The notes beneath the pieces are model-generated. The model did no database searches and was not told the DNA's origin. It saw nothing but the letters and a program-made list of their open reading frames with translations. DNA of 64,000 bases. It comes from Trichomonas vaginalis G3. Taxonomy: Eukaryota; Parabasalia; Trichomonadida; Trichomonadidae. Position 1 is the first letter of the stretch, and each line of letters begins with the position of its first letter. Where the stretch lies: assembly GCF_026262505.1 (NCBI RefSeq), contig NC_067207.1, positions 10,384,082-10,448,081 of the forward strand. The letters run 5' to 3'. This document shows, one piece after another, positions 1 to 10,434 of this stretch. A program made the position numbers and the translations under genes.

Positions 1-457
1 CAGATTCATGATCTTTAAGAGCAGAAACTTCTAAATATGTCATATTATTTCTGAGTGCATATTCTTGAGCTTCTTCTTCCCTGACTTCGCGATGTTCGGC
101 TAAATCTGTTTTATTTCCGACTAAATATAATATTGGCATACTTACGAGTTCTCTTTGAAGGCTATCTAACCAATAATCTACTGATTCGAAGCTTTTTCTG
201 TCAAGTATTGAATATATGATAACTGCGCAATTAATATTTCTGTAATACATTGGAGCAAGACATCTGTATTTTTCTTGTCCTGCAGTATCCCATATAGTTA
301 ATTTGATATCTGTTGATCCATACTGATAACTCAGTGTCAAAACATTTGCTCCTACGGTAGGATTAGCATCTGTTGGGAAAATATTGAGATTTGCAACATT
401 GGCAATACATGTTTTCCCAACTGTTGAATCACCAAGTAAGATTACTTTGTAATTCAT
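1..457 (-). CDS. Rab-family small GTPase (3' part outside window)
   Basis: Read on the minus strand from an ATG at 457, this frame stays open for 152 codons to the window edge, so the C-terminus and any prenylation cysteines are missing. Nucleotide-binding motifs are in the right order and spacing: P-loop GDSTVGKT (residues 9-16), switch-I threonine in NPTVGAN (about 34), WDTAGQE (56-62), NKTD (115-118) and SAL (145-147) as a variant of SAK. WDTAGQEKYR is the Rab rather than Ras or Arf form. Such proteins switch between GDP and GTP forms on membranes to direct vesicle traffic; the subfamily cannot be told from this part. A TCATTA initiator-like element lies about 25 bases upstream of the ATG. 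Confidence 0.93.
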   Translation of the reverse strand, partial: MNYKVILLGDSTVGKTCIANVANLNIFPTDANPTVGANVLTLSYQYGSTDIKLTIWDTAGQEKYRCLAPMYYRNINCAVIIYSILDRKSFESVDYWLDSLQRELVSMPILYLVGNKTDLAEHREVREEEAQEYALRNNMTYLEVSALKDHES

Positions 458-1279
458 GCCAATCTAAAAAAAATTTTAATGACGGTTCAATAATTGAGAA
501 GAGGGAGAAATGAATTTTTTGTAAATTTTGAAAGAGAATATTTCTGACATAAATTTGGAAATGAAAAGACTCCTTTGGTGTTGCTTAGATCATTATCGCG
601 AAAGTTACAGTACTGACTCGTCAATTTCAATAGGAAGGATATTTCATATCTGAGAAACTTCAAACCCTGCTTAGGACTGTCTATGGGACCTGTTGAAGAT
701 CAAAAACTGAACAATATATAATGATTGTGGCATTTCAATCATGAATCTATGTTTATTATAACTAATTCAAGGGGATGATTAATTTGTTTATATAAAAGCA
801 TTTAGTACAAGAAAAACATGTATATACTGATAAAAAATAAAAATCAAATCATTTCAATATTTAGGAAGATTGACAATATGCAGGCAATAGATAATAGAAT
901 ATTTTTGACATCTTTCTGTAGCATATTGATGGATGGTTCTTGATTATGAAAAGTTTGTAGCTGATTGAATTGGATAAACTAGAGGTTTGTGGGAAGTAAG
1001 AAAAATTAGGTAACGTGCTGCCTTTTATGGTGGAGTTTATTCAAAAAATGCGAAATTTTAGAAAAAAACTAAGCCGTGTAACAACCATTCTCATTGAAAA
1101 TCGTAGGTGTCTTAAAACAGCTCTCATGGTCCATGTTTGTATGCGCGTTACAAAAAAATAAGCTGAAATACGGAAGATGGTAATATTTAATTCAGATATC
1201 GGAGTTTTCCTCTATCGCATACTATTTCGCTGATAAACTACTTCTTAGAAATCAATTCGAAACAAATAATTATATATCA
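458..1279. other. AT-rich intergenic stretch, no gene seen
   Basis: Between the Rab gene and the inverted-repeat element at 1280 both strands are AT-rich with frequent stops in all frames. Apart from the Rab initiator at the left edge I see no coding or RNA signal. Confidence 0.6.
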
Positions 1280-2328
1280 TTAAGGGTGCACCCGTATGTA
1301 CGTTTATTTGAGAGGAGGAGGATTACCCTCTCAATTTTGAGGGATTCGTTAGTTTATTTTCTCGATGAATATGCAATAAAATTTGATTTTTACCTTATCA
1401 ATATACTTCATATAATATACACATGTTCATGTAAAAACTTTTTTCCAAAATCCTCAGGAATTAAGGGATTTTTGAATTTTAAAAATTTTTTTCGAATTTT
1501 TTCGAAAAAAAAATATTTTCAGAACAGCCTTAACGGCTAAGATTTAGGAACAATGTTAAGTATCAAAAAGAAAGGAGGTCTGATATAGACAACATATATC
1601 GTTGAAGGTTGAAAAAATCTCTAATATTTGAGCCCAAAATTTCAAATTTTAATTTTTTGAAAAAAGAGGCCACCCGTATGTACGTTTATTTGAGAGGAGG
1701 AGGATTATATTTTTGAAAGGGTGAAACATTATGAATATGTTAATTATATAATAATATGTATTATTATAAAAAAGAAAAAATAAAGCACGTTAAAATTTTT
1801 CTTTCTTGATTTTTTACAAAATCTACTTAGAATTATGCAAAATATGACTAAATAATTATAAATTTCAAGTTAAATTTTAATTTTGATAAATAATTTAAAT
1901 TTCAAAATATCAAGTTCAGTTCGACTATGTATGTAGTAATTCCTCAATAAAGTGCCAAAACCCTATTAAAATATATGAACATTTTCAACATTTTAATGTT
2001 TTTATTTAAAAATTTGATGGAATATGAGCTTCAAACAATTATTATGTAAATAAAAATAATTAAATATATGTATTTATTCGTATTACAACCGTAGTAAGTC
2101 GATTCTTCCTTTCTTCTACTGAGGTTTGAATTTGATTTCGAATTGTAAAGAGATTCAAAGGGAAAATACTAGCGGATAAAAACTACCTCCATGAAAGGGT
2201 CATAATGGAGTCAAGTTGTATTTTTTGATATTTTTTGCTTTTCGAGCCTAAATAGGTAGCCAAGATAATGCCTAAAAATAAGGTTCTAAATTCTGAAGTT
2301 TACATGATCCTCTCGTGTGCACCCTTAA
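1280..2328. mobile_element. 1.05-kb non-autonomous element with TTAA-GGGTGCAC inverted ends
   Basis: The left end TTAAGGGTGCACCCG (from 1280) is matched in inverted orientation by CGTGTGCACCCTTAA ending at 2328, with one mismatch over 15 bases. The outer TTAA on both sides can be read as a target-site duplication, leaving ends that begin GGGTGCAC. The interior is AT-rich with no credible reading frame, so it would depend on a transposase from elsewhere. TTAA targets are typical of piggyBac and Kolobok elements, and Kolobok ends begin RGG, which fits; a TA target (Tc1/mariner type) cannot be excluded. A second element with related ends lies at 8109-9589, which argues against chance. Confidence 0.6.
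1289..1707 (+). repeat. 37-bp direct repeat, one copy subterminal
   Basis: Bases 1289-1325 are repeated exactly at 1671-1707 (starts CACCCGTATGTACG, ends GGAGGAGGATTA). The first copy overlaps the left inverted repeat of the element at 1280-2328, so the pair may be a subterminal binding repeat or a partial duplication of the element's end. Confidence 0.85.
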
Positions 2329-2752
2329 AAAAATATATATTTTAGAATGATATACAGATATTTCGTTGGGTAATAACTTGTTTATTGCATGATGACATGG
2401 AAAATTACTATTTCGAAAATAAAATTTAAAAATCATTTCGAATAATATAAAATATGAAAATAATTGAATGATTCCCTATCAGGAAGATTTTATGGGATGA
2501 CCATATAATAGGGAAGTGGAATCTACCGGGTTGGATGCGAAATTGGATGACTGCATCTGGTTCCCGTTAGAACTCTGAAAATGCTTGGTCATCAATTGGG
2601 AACATATATCAATAATTGAATAAAACACGATGAAGGGCTCTCACAATAAAATGAACAATCATCTACTCAAAATTAAACTTTTAGCCAAAATTGAGACAAA
2701 ATTTCGGTTATTGAGAATCAAGAGATTATCTCAATTATTTCATTGTTTTTAA

Positions 2753-3277
2753 ATGCAGAAAGTGAATAATGAGAAGAGCACTGGAAAAGTAAAGAAGTTT
2801 AAGCATCAGAAGTGGACAGCTGCAGAAGATGCACAGTTATATAAGTTGCTAATAGGTCAATATAGCGTCAATTGGGATAATGTGGCAAAATTAATGTACA
2901 ATAGGAATGCCAGGCAATGCAAAGATAGATGGAATTACTATTTCTGTCCAACAGTGAATAATGGGGATTGGTCGCATGAAGAAGATGAACTTTTGAATCA
3001 AAAAGTTAAAGAGTTAGGAACAAAATGGAAAGAGATCTCCACATTCTTCATTGGTAGAACAAATACTAATTGTAAGAATAGATGGCTTGCTATGCAAAGA
3101 GAAAAAATGAAAAGTATTAATTCAGCAGAAAATGCTAATGTAGCGCCACCTGCTGGTCAAATAGATCCTAATAGTAATCAGAATACTCCTGGTATAGGAA
3201 ATATGCAATTACAGAATACACCATATGATTTTGATGATGCTTTCACTGATCATGACCTCGAATTGTTCGAACTTTAA
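2753..3277 (+). CDS. Two-repeat Myb-like (R2R3-type) DNA-binding protein
   Basis: The 174-residue protein carries two tandem Myb/SANT repeats. The first (about residues 20-64) begins KWTAAEDAQL and has the recognition-helix form NARQCKDRWNYY; the second (about 70-117) begins DWSHEEDELL and ends GRTNTNCKNRWLAMQ, with the spaced tryptophans or aromatic replacements of the fold. A short acidic tail, DFDDAFTDHDLELFEL, resembles an activation or protein-contact segment. Trichomonads have many such small Myb proteins, several shown to bind promoters, so a nuclear transcription factor is the likely role; the target is unknown. The ATG follows a TCATTG initiator by about 10 bases, which fixes this start. 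Confidence 0.92.
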   Translation: MQKVNNEKSTGKVKKFKHQKWTAAEDAQLYKLLIGQYSVNWDNVAKLMYNRNARQCKDRWNYYFCPTVNNGDWSHEEDELLNQKVKELGTKWKEISTFFIGRTNTNCKNRWLAMQREKMKSINSAENANVAPPAGQIDPNSNQNTPGIGNMQLQNTPYDFDDAFTDHDLELFEL

Positions 3278-4195
3278 CTTCACCCCCTTGTTATTTCTTA
3301 ATAGAATGAATATCAATTATTTTACTCTAAAGATCGATTATGTAGTGAAAAATCAGAGTTTTTTAGAAAAACATTTGAAATTTAATTTTCAAACCCATAA
3401 TACAAATAGATTTTTCAGATCTTTTATATCGAAGGACGTTAATCAAAAAAATTTCAGAGTACCACAAATTTGAATTGCTTTGAATTTTTGTGGTAGTGCA
3501 TTGAATTCAATCCGACTTTAAAAATTTGTTTGAAGTACTGTATAATTATTATCTTATAAGTTGAAATTGAAAAGGAAAATATTCTCAATTTTTGAAAAAA
3601 GGCAGTTTTTCCGATTTCAGGCATAAATCAAAATATGTTCCGTTTAACATATCCATTAAATATGTGTATTCTGATTTCAAAAGAATATTTGGGTTAAATA
3701 AAAAATTATCAAAATTTGATGCAATATTGAAGTTTATTCTGATATACCAAAATTGTTTTCCATTTCCGAATACATGCTGTAGAGCTTTTCGAGTGTCACT
3801 TATAACTCAATCTTTTCATGGAGTTACAATTGATAAATTTTCAATTGATAACCATAGATATAGGCATACATTCTCTCGATTAGATTTTATTTGATAAACC
3901 AGGTTCTCAAAAGTAAAAAAAATGGAAAATTTACTTCTGAAACTTTTGATGGTTAAAAAAGGCCATTATTATGATAGCTTAGTGGAAAACAGTACCCATA
4001 CCAAATCTATAATAACTTTAAGAGCAATTTCATTAAAATCTGGAATAATCTAGGATGGATCTCTCTTTAAATGACCAGAATTCGAATGGACTTTATCTGT
4101 TTTATATTAACTTTGTTTTAGATGCCAGTTATTAGATATATCCATTAAAATTAATATTTTCTGCAAGAAATTAACTCAAAAAAAAGTAAAATCCA
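3278..4195. other. AT-rich intergenic stretch, no gene seen
   Basis: About 0.9 kb between convergent genes. Short open frames here have skewed composition and no recognisable motif. I see no repeat pair, tRNA or strong hairpin. Confidence 0.6.
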
Positions 4196-4870
4196 TTATT
4201 TTGGAGGTAAATTATTTTGATTTCGTTGTGCATCTGCTAAACCAGTATAGTATCCAGCCCAATACCAGGCGTGAAGCATATGATTTCGTATCGGATCTGT
4301 TTCAACAGGAATCGGAGGAGGAAATGTAATTTGCTGATCTATTGAATGTGATTGCATTGATGGTGGCTCTGATGGAAAAGCGTTCGTCAAAGGAATATAT
4401 AATTTGTTTGGATAATTTGGTTTTGTTGTATCAGATGTATCTGTATTCTTCTCTTCTCTGTTTGATTTGTTAGTTTTTGAGCTTTGTTGTTTGTCTTGTG
4501 ATTTTGTTCTTTCTTTCTCTGTTTTGTTTTCTTTCTGCATTGACTTTTCTTTTAGGACAGGACGAGGTTTTTGTCCTTGACTTTGTACTGGCTTATCAAT
4601 TGGCCTTCTATCTAAAATGTTAAATTTTGGCAGATTATTGGATTGATCCAAAGAATTTTCATTATTAGTTTGTAATGATGGTGGATCTTCAGGTTTCGTG
4701 TTATTTGTATTTAATATTTCTGCATTCGGAGGAATATAAAATTTTGCCCCTTCGATTTTTGATGCAACTTGAAAGGAAGCAACTGCCATTTCAAATGCAT
4801 CAACAATAGCGTTTTCTGTTTTTGGTAGATAAAGTTTCAAATTTGAAGGATCATCAATTGGATCAATCAT
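4196..4870 (-). CDS. SMN-like protein (Gemin2-binding helix and YG box, no Tudor domain)
   Basis: The 224-residue protein starts at the ATG at 4870, about 13 bases after a TCATAT initiator. Near the N-terminus, ENAIVDAFEMAVASFQ (about residues 20-35) matches the Gemin2-binding helix of survival motor neuron proteins, which contains a conserved AYDKAVASF-like core. The C-terminus has HAWYWAGYYTGLADAQ, the tyrosine-glycine YG box through which SMN self-associates. The middle (about 45-175) is Lys/Glu/Ser-rich and disordered, with no Tudor domain, as in the fission-yeast protein. SMN with Gemin2 assembles Sm rings on spliceosomal snRNAs, so a cytoplasmic snRNP-assembly role is inferred. The two short motifs are the whole case, but their order and end positions fit. 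Confidence 0.72.
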   Translation of the reverse strand: MIDPIDDPSNLKLYLPKTENAIVDAFEMAVASFQVASKIEGAKFYIPPNAEILNTNNTKPEDPPSLQTNNENSLDQSNNLPKFNILDRRPIDKPVQSQGQKPRPVLKEKSMQKENKTEKERTKSQDKQQSSKTNKSNREEKNTDTSDTTKPNYPNKLYIPLTNAFPSEPPSMQSHSIDQQITFPPPIPVETDPIRNHMLHAWYWAGYYTGLADAQRNQNNLPPK

Positions 4871-5048
4871 CAATTAATATGATAGATAATGTTAGTAGTT
4901 TATAAAGGAAAGTAAGATAAATCATATAAAAGGATGTCTATTCTTGTTATTTTCAGAAAATTTTTAAAAAATTCAAAATGAAAAAAGGTAAAAAAAGATA
5001 AAATTCTTTGAAATGTATTAAACACCGTTTATTATATCTGAAAAGAAA

Positions 5049-6380
5049 TTATTCATTAACAATTTGGATTGATGGATCCAAAGGAGCCTCAACATCTGGG
5101 TTTGCAATCTCAGAAGGTTCAACAGGCCAGTTAATGAAGAGGTAGAAAAAGATATAAATGGCTGTTGCAATCAATGTGAAAGATTGAGCGGCCGAATCTG
5201 TTCCTAAATATGGATTTAAGACATTGTAAAGCTCGCAACATAATACTGTGATAAAGAATATGAGGCTCATTAAGGAATAAGCTGGTTTTTCGTTTGGTAT
5301 ATCTGTCTTGAACAAGAAAATATGGATTACTATGGATAATAAGTATACACCGGCCACAACGAACTTGAGAATACCAAAGCCAAGGAATAATGGAGTGACT
5401 TTTGACATCGGATCCTTATTAACTTGAATAACATTGAAAGATGAGTTAATTGTAAAGAAAATAAATGTTGCGAAGAATGGGAGATAATGGAAAATGATCC
5501 AAATCTTCGAATAATCTCTATATCTGAGATTTCTCATGGAAAGAGAAATCAAAGCCACGAATGCAGTGTATGTAAAAGTAAAGAATGAGACGCAGATATC
5601 AAATAAGTTGAAGAAAGGTGTCTGTGTGAGATATGCTAAAATAAAGAATGGATCGCATGCGAAAACGAGAAGTAAGGATAATTGGAAGACCATCTTGATA
5701 ATTATATTTGATTTGTCGTATTTGGCATCTGAAAGAAGAAGGCGAATATAAATGAAAATTGATAAAATGCAAAAAACAAGCCTCAAGAAGAATAACAAAA
5801 TGGAATATGAAGGCTCTGCAAAATTCCAAATAAATTCTCCTGGAAGATTATAGCCTGGTGGTTGTGTAATTGCTACAGAATAATCAATTGTATCGAAATT
5901 GATATAACCTTTAACAAGAAGACGTAATTTATCGGACATATTTACATCCTTATTAAAGGTAATATTGTATTCTCTTGCATTTATTGGAATTGTGTCGATA
6001 ATTGTATTTCCTATTTTGAAGTTTCCGCTGGTTAATAATTTGACTGGATGTGTGTCGTTTGGTTGGTAAACATCATAATACGTCTGATTAAAACGTAAGT
6101 CGAGTGTGATAAAACTGTTAAAATATTTCAAATTCTTGAATTTAAATTGGAATTTGTTTGATGCCGATGAATCTATATTAGAAGTAAACTCTTTGGTCTG
6201 GGTAATGAACAATGGTGGACTGAAGATCATAAACATAATTAAAATAATATTGCAAAAAGCAAATAATATAATTGTAATTAACGTTTGTCTTCTAGACATC
6301 CACTCAATGCGTCTGCCCATACTTGACTGATCTGGGTCTTCTACAACACCCAGTTCTTTAAGATTATCAGCTTCGCTCAT
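5049..6380 (-). CDS. TMEM181/Wntless-like (GOST family) seven-helix membrane protein
   Basis: 443 residues if started at the ATG at 6380. An ATG five codons upstream is unlikely because the initiator TCACTTTT overlaps it. A first hydrophobic segment (about 32-56) is followed by a lumenal domain of about 140 residues with several N-x-S/T sites, as in the GOLD-like domains of this family. A block of about seven further helices follows, and a short acidic tail containing WPVEPSEIANPDVEAP. This layout matches TMEM181, Wntless and GPR107-type proteins, which act in Golgi and endosomal trafficking. Family membership is inferred from topology and general resemblance; the ligand or cargo is unknown. 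Confidence 0.6.
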   Translation of the reverse strand: MSEADNLKELGVVEDPDQSSMGRRIEWMSRRQTLITIILFAFCNIILIMFMIFSPPLFITQTKEFTSNIDSSASNKFQFKFKNLKYFNSFITLDLRFNQTYYDVYQPNDTHPVKLLTSGNFKIGNTIIDTIPINAREYNITFNKDVNMSDKLRLLVKGYINFDTIDYSVAITQPPGYNLPGEFIWNFAEPSYSILLFFLRLVFCILSIFIYIRLLLSDAKYDKSNIIIKMVFQLSLLLVFACDPFFILAYLTQTPFFNLFDICVSFFTFTYTAFVALISLSMRNLRYRDYSKIWIIFHYLPFFATFIFFTINSSFNVIQVNKDPMSKVTPLFLGFGILKFVVAGVYLLSIVIHIFLFKTDIPNEKPAYSLMSLIFFITVLCCELYNVLNPYLGTDSAAQSFTLIATAIYIFFYLFINWPVEPSEIANPDVEAPLDPSIQIVNE

Positions 6381-6392
6381 TCTAAAAAGTGA
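6381..6392 (-). promoter_or_regulatory. Initiator (Inr) of the TMEM181-like gene
   Basis: Read on the minus strand the sequence is TCACTTTTTAGA, directly followed by ATGAGC. TCA-pyrimidine-(T/A) is the trichomonad initiator consensus, and its closeness to the ATG is usual in these genomes. It decides the start codon used here. Confidence 0.7.
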
Positions 6393-6903
6393 CAAATATT
6401 TATTTTTACTTAGGAATTGAAGATATTATATATTTAATGAGAAATTTTATGAATACGATCAAATTAAAAATTATTTATTTATTGATTATTTTTCCAAAAT
6501 ATTTCCAAAATCCAAAAAACTAGATTTATTATCTAAAAAATGATTTTCAAAATTCTATTTATAGAATTTTTTTGGAGTTTGAACGAGTATGAAGATAGGA
6601 TTAGATGATACTTTCCATGTTGTTAAAACAAATTCCATAGATTTAATGCTCATTAACAAATATTATCAGTTGAAATGTCTTGTATAATGCAATTCTCAGG
6701 TCAACACAAAGAAGAAACCTAATTGTTCAAGAATATAATAGAATTTACACATCAATTTACATATTTCATATTAATATTGATAGTGATATCTTGTATTAAT
6801 TGAGTTGGATCATCCTATTATACACTGTTCTGATGGTAAAAGAATGTTAAAATAAGATATATTCAGTTTAAGCAACATAAAAAAATAAAAATAAACAAAA
6901 AAT
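6393..6903. other. AT-rich intergenic stretch, no gene seen
   Basis: Half a kilobase between two minus-strand genes. Stops are dense in all frames, and I found no repeat or structured element. Confidence 0.6.
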
Positions 6904-7851
6904 TTAATCAGCATTTGGTTTTGAAAAGAGGACTTTGTTTGTCATTGTGTATGGCTTTGTATGTAAAGCGTTAGCAATCTGAAGTTCAGCTTCAACGGCT
7001 TTTTCTTGTGGAGAAATTTCTCTTCCTTTATAATTAAGTGGCTCCAAAACATTCATGTCAAGAGTCATAAATGGAATGCAGTAGACTTGGTAGCAATAAA
7101 TCCACCAGTTGTCTTCATTCCAAGAAACTTGTGCGATTTCCTTTGGCATAAGGTATTGTCTGAAACGGATTGTGACTGCTTGAACAGGGGTATCTGCTAC
7201 GAAGGCTCCTGATCTGAAACCGACCAAAGCGTCGCCATTTGTAACTTTTCCTTCTGGGAAGATGAGAACTGGTAAAAGAGAAGGATCATTTGCAATGTTA
7301 ACTAATTGCTGTGATATGTGTGCGTTTTCATTGCTACGATCAACGAAAATAAATTCAAAAACTTCTTTTGTACGTTTGATGATCGTATGTTTGGATAAAT
7401 TTTCAGCTGCAAGGTATGCAACTGGGAATTGATAAAGAATGGCTAGCGTTTCGATCAATGAAAGGTGGTTAGCAATAATTGTTCTTGAATCTTCATGGAG
7501 AACACCCGAGGCATTGATTTTCACAATTCCGAATGAAAGTAGGCCAAGTCTCACGAATGGTTTGATCACTTTTTGAGCCCACTTCTTATATTGCCTATTA
7601 TTCTGGAAGCGGGACTTAAAATATGGGACAATTCCGCATGCTACATAAAACATACCGAAAGCTATGAATGTTACAACGATCTTAAGTGGACCTAAGAATA
7701 CAATGAAACATAAAAATCGATAAATTTGTTGGAAGATATTGGGTTTTGCTGGTTTAAACAATTCCATTAACTCTTCCTTGGTGTTATCTATGAGTTGAGT
7801 CATATCATGACATTCTGGGTTATCGAAAGGAAGCTCGTAATACAATTTCAT
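6904..7851 (-). CDS. Lysophospholipid acyltransferase-like protein (PlsC/LPLAT family)
   Basis: 315 residues. A long hydrophobic stretch (about 43-78) should anchor the protein in the ER membrane. The acyltransferase blocks follow in order: block I as NHLSLIE (about 128; NHx4D with Glu in place of Asp), block II around FVDRS (about 172), block III FPEGKVTNG (about 198; FPEG with Lys instead of Thr) and block IV around VQAVTIRF. This is the LPLAT superfamily, which transfers an acyl chain from acyl-CoA to a lysophospholipid; the PYFKSRF and FPEG region looks closer to LPCAT/LPEAT enzymes than to glycerol-3-phosphate acyltransferases. No EF-hands are visible. Glu in block I is found in some active members, so activity is plausible. 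Confidence 0.85.
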   Translation of the reverse strand: MKLYYELPFDNPECHDMTQLIDNTKEELMELFKPAKPNIFQQIYRFLCFIVFLGPLKIVVTFIAFGMFYVACGIVPYFKSRFQNNRQYKKWAQKVIKPFVRLGLLSFGIVKINASGVLHEDSRTIIANHLSLIETLAILYQFPVAYLAAENLSKHTIIKRTKEVFEFIFVDRSNENAHISQQLVNIANDPSLLPVLIFPEGKVTNGDALVGFRSGAFVADTPVQAVTIRFRQYLMPKEIAQVSWNEDNWWIYCYQVYCIPFMTLDMNVLEPLNYKGREISPQEKAVEAELQIANALHTKPYTMTNKVLFSKPNAD

Positions 7852-8108
7852 ATTTTCTGGGCAAAAAAATCTTCTATCGTTAAATTTATCTCAATTACGA
7901 TAGAAGATTCAAATTTACCGACATGTTGACATGTTATCACGAATAAGCAGGGGTTCATTTAAATAACGGTTTTTAATGATTGTGCAATTGACCACGTAAA
8001 GTTTATCGCTTTTGAGGTGCAAACGAAATGAATTGAGAAATAGTTTAGTCGGTTTTTGCATTTTTAAAATGTTAGTCACCTTTCTCCTTCCAAAGTGAAA
8101 AAAATTGT

Positions 8109-9589
8109 TTAAGGGTCCACTGTAAGGCCAAATAAGGTCTATCGTCGCCCCAAAAATATTGCTCGAGATGGTGTTTTACTAAGGCCCAAAACTTAAAAAA
8201 ACACAAAAAAATTAACTTTACTCTTTTGAGATTCTTATTAGATATGCATCAATTTGATGCAGTATCGCAGTTCAAATCTGATTTTTTAATGTAGATGTAC
8301 TCTAACATCCTTTAAAAAATGCAAAATGATATTAATTAAGCTTTTCATTTCTGTATCATACACGAAACAAAATCGTTCATTATACTAAAATTTATCAAAG
8401 TTTGATTAATGAAAAAATAATATCTAAATTTTTACATTGAGTCGGCTATTGATATGGTTAATATTAAATCTTGTAAAAATTGGCATTATCCAGAATAATA
8501 CCCACTAAAATACACAATTTTTTTTAAAAAATTTTATCAATTGTTATGGTATATCTTTATGATAATGAATAAAATGCTTATTTTTCATAAGTCAATACAT
8601 AATTTATGCTTAAACACAAAAAATAACACGAAAATTTTTGGCCAACATATCTAAACTAAGGATAATGGTTTGAATATATAAACAATAATACTTTGTCCAG
8701 GGAATTAAATTTGTGCTATCCAATTGTCAATTCTTTGAATTTTTTTTAAATGCAAGATATCCCGGCATTAGCCTCAATAAATATATATATTATGCATCAT
8801 AATATTAGTTTGTAATGGCATTAAAGCGAAATTCCTAATTTCTTCTCAATTAAATTCCTTGAAAAACATTGGAATTAATGATTGGAAATAGGTCAAAAAA
8901 ATTCCTAATATAAAACTTATACTTAAGATAAAATTAAAATTCGAAAATATCTATTTTTCAAAACACGCATCCAAAAGCGAAAAAATTCGGAGTAGGTGCC
9001 AAAAGTGCTTACTCTTAAACAACCGTCGGATTTCCGGGTGAAATCGTGACACACTTTCGTCTTTCGTAGGCAGTGGTGGTTGTTACAAAAGGTAACTTCG
9101 AATGTAGCGTGAAATCTGCAAAAAAAAATTCTGAAATTTGAATGGAGAACACAAAAATTGAATAGTTTACGTCAATAAAAAAGAGAAAAATGAAGCCAAT
9201 GTGTCTCGAACCTAGGACTTAGAGCAGCAATCCCACTGTTTATCCCATTACACTACATGCATCTCTCACTTCAGTGAATGAGATCAACTATATGATAACT
9301 TTTTCCCCATTATATTCTTGTGGAAAAGTGACAAATAGCAACTTTGACCCTCTCTCAAAAAATTCGAAAAAATCATGTTCTTATAAAACTCACTGATTTT
9401 GCAATTTTTATTAGATTTGAAGTGATAGAATATATTACCATCTTATTGAAACATATGCTTCATTGTTGTATTCACATAATATTAATCAGAACACTAGGAA
9501 AAGTGGATTTTCGAAAAATGACGATAACGATTATTTGCAAATCGCCTCTCAATTTTGAGAGACTTTCAATTTTTACAGTGGACCCTTAA
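8109..9589. mobile_element. 1.48-kb non-autonomous element with TTAA-GGGTCCACTGTAA inverted ends
   Basis: TTAAGGGTCCACTGTAA at 8109-8125 is repeated exactly, inverted, at 9573-9589. The outer TTAA may be the target duplication. The first 12 bases differ by a single base from the ends of the element at 1280-2328, so both probably use the same type of transposase. The interior lacks a convincing reading frame. It holds a stretch with Pol III-like boxes (9201-9255) and AT-rich filler. Confidence 0.68.
9201..9255 (-). other. tRNA-like segment with A and B boxes (probable pseudo-tRNA or SINE-like)
   Basis: On the minus strand, TAGTGTAATGGG fits the Pol III A box and GGTTCGAGACA fits the B box, with a spacing like that inside a tRNA. 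I cannot fold a full cloverleaf: the T-stem and acceptor arm do not pair convincingly. It lies inside the TTAA-type element at 8109-9589. A degenerate tRNA or a tRNA-derived insert is the best reading. Confidence 0.4.
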
Positions 9590-10034
9590 AATATAAAAAG
9601 AATTTTTATTCGCATAGGCGACAAACAAGGATTTATAAATAAATAATGGGGCTTTGAATATTGATCTGAATTGAATCAGATAATTAGCCGTAAAAAATCT
9701 TCTCATAACGATTTCTCATGCATGAAAGATGGCTATGAGTGGCGTTAATGAGGGCGTTTGATAATTGGAGTTGGACATAAAATTTGGAGATCTTAATTTT
9801 TGAGAATTTTGGTGCGATCTTACTGGTACAAGCAAGAGTATGGAAGGAGATTGAACTGAGAAAAAAACTAGAGCATGCAAAAGAATCATGCTACAGCTTA
9901 GTTGAATGTCATTTATGCAAATAAAAATATCTTTTTCAAATTTCAAACAAATTTTTGCCACTTTTTGAAAGAAGATAAGGTAACAAACATTTTAAAATGC
10001 AAAACCTAGACTTAAACTATGCCGAAATGTGAGC

Positions 10035-10104
10035 TCACCGTTACGGTTTTTTCTTTTTTTGGGGGCTCGCAAGCTCGCCCCCAAAGAAAAAACCGTAACG
10101 GTGA
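10035..10104. repeat. 70-bp near-perfect palindrome (large hairpin)
   Basis: The left arm TCACCGTTACGG plus a T-rich run and GGGGGC is mirrored on the right by GCCCCC, AAAGAAAAAACC and GTAACGGTGA. The arms differ by about four extra T in the left arm. The loop is a short stretch between GGGGGC and GCCCCC. AAATGT before and ACATTT after extend the symmetry imperfectly. It sits alone in an AT-rich gap and resembles a foldback or miniature element. Confidence 0.85.
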
Positions 10105-10434
10105 CTAACATTTAGGAAAAATAGTTCAAGACATTTTGATTCTCACATGGCTTTCATATGAAACGAATATAGACTCACTTTAGGCATGGTTGAAAGATTA
10201 TTGGCTCATAACATCCATACATTGAGCAGGAAAAATATTGAATTTTGAAATCTTCATTTTATTCCTCGTCACCATTAGATTATATTTAACATATAAGCTA
10301 AAACTTCAACGCACTACAATAATGATTGAATAACGTAATATTTTATATCGATATTTGTGAATGAAACTTATTTGATAAAAGAAAGTTTCGTAATATCATA
10401 TAAAAGAACAATGTTTAAAACAAATAAATAAAAA

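Noticed and set aside
1286..1540. 84-codon frame beginning in the left inverted end of the element at 1280.
   Set aside because: GTG start, AT-driven Phe/Lys/Ile composition, no motif.
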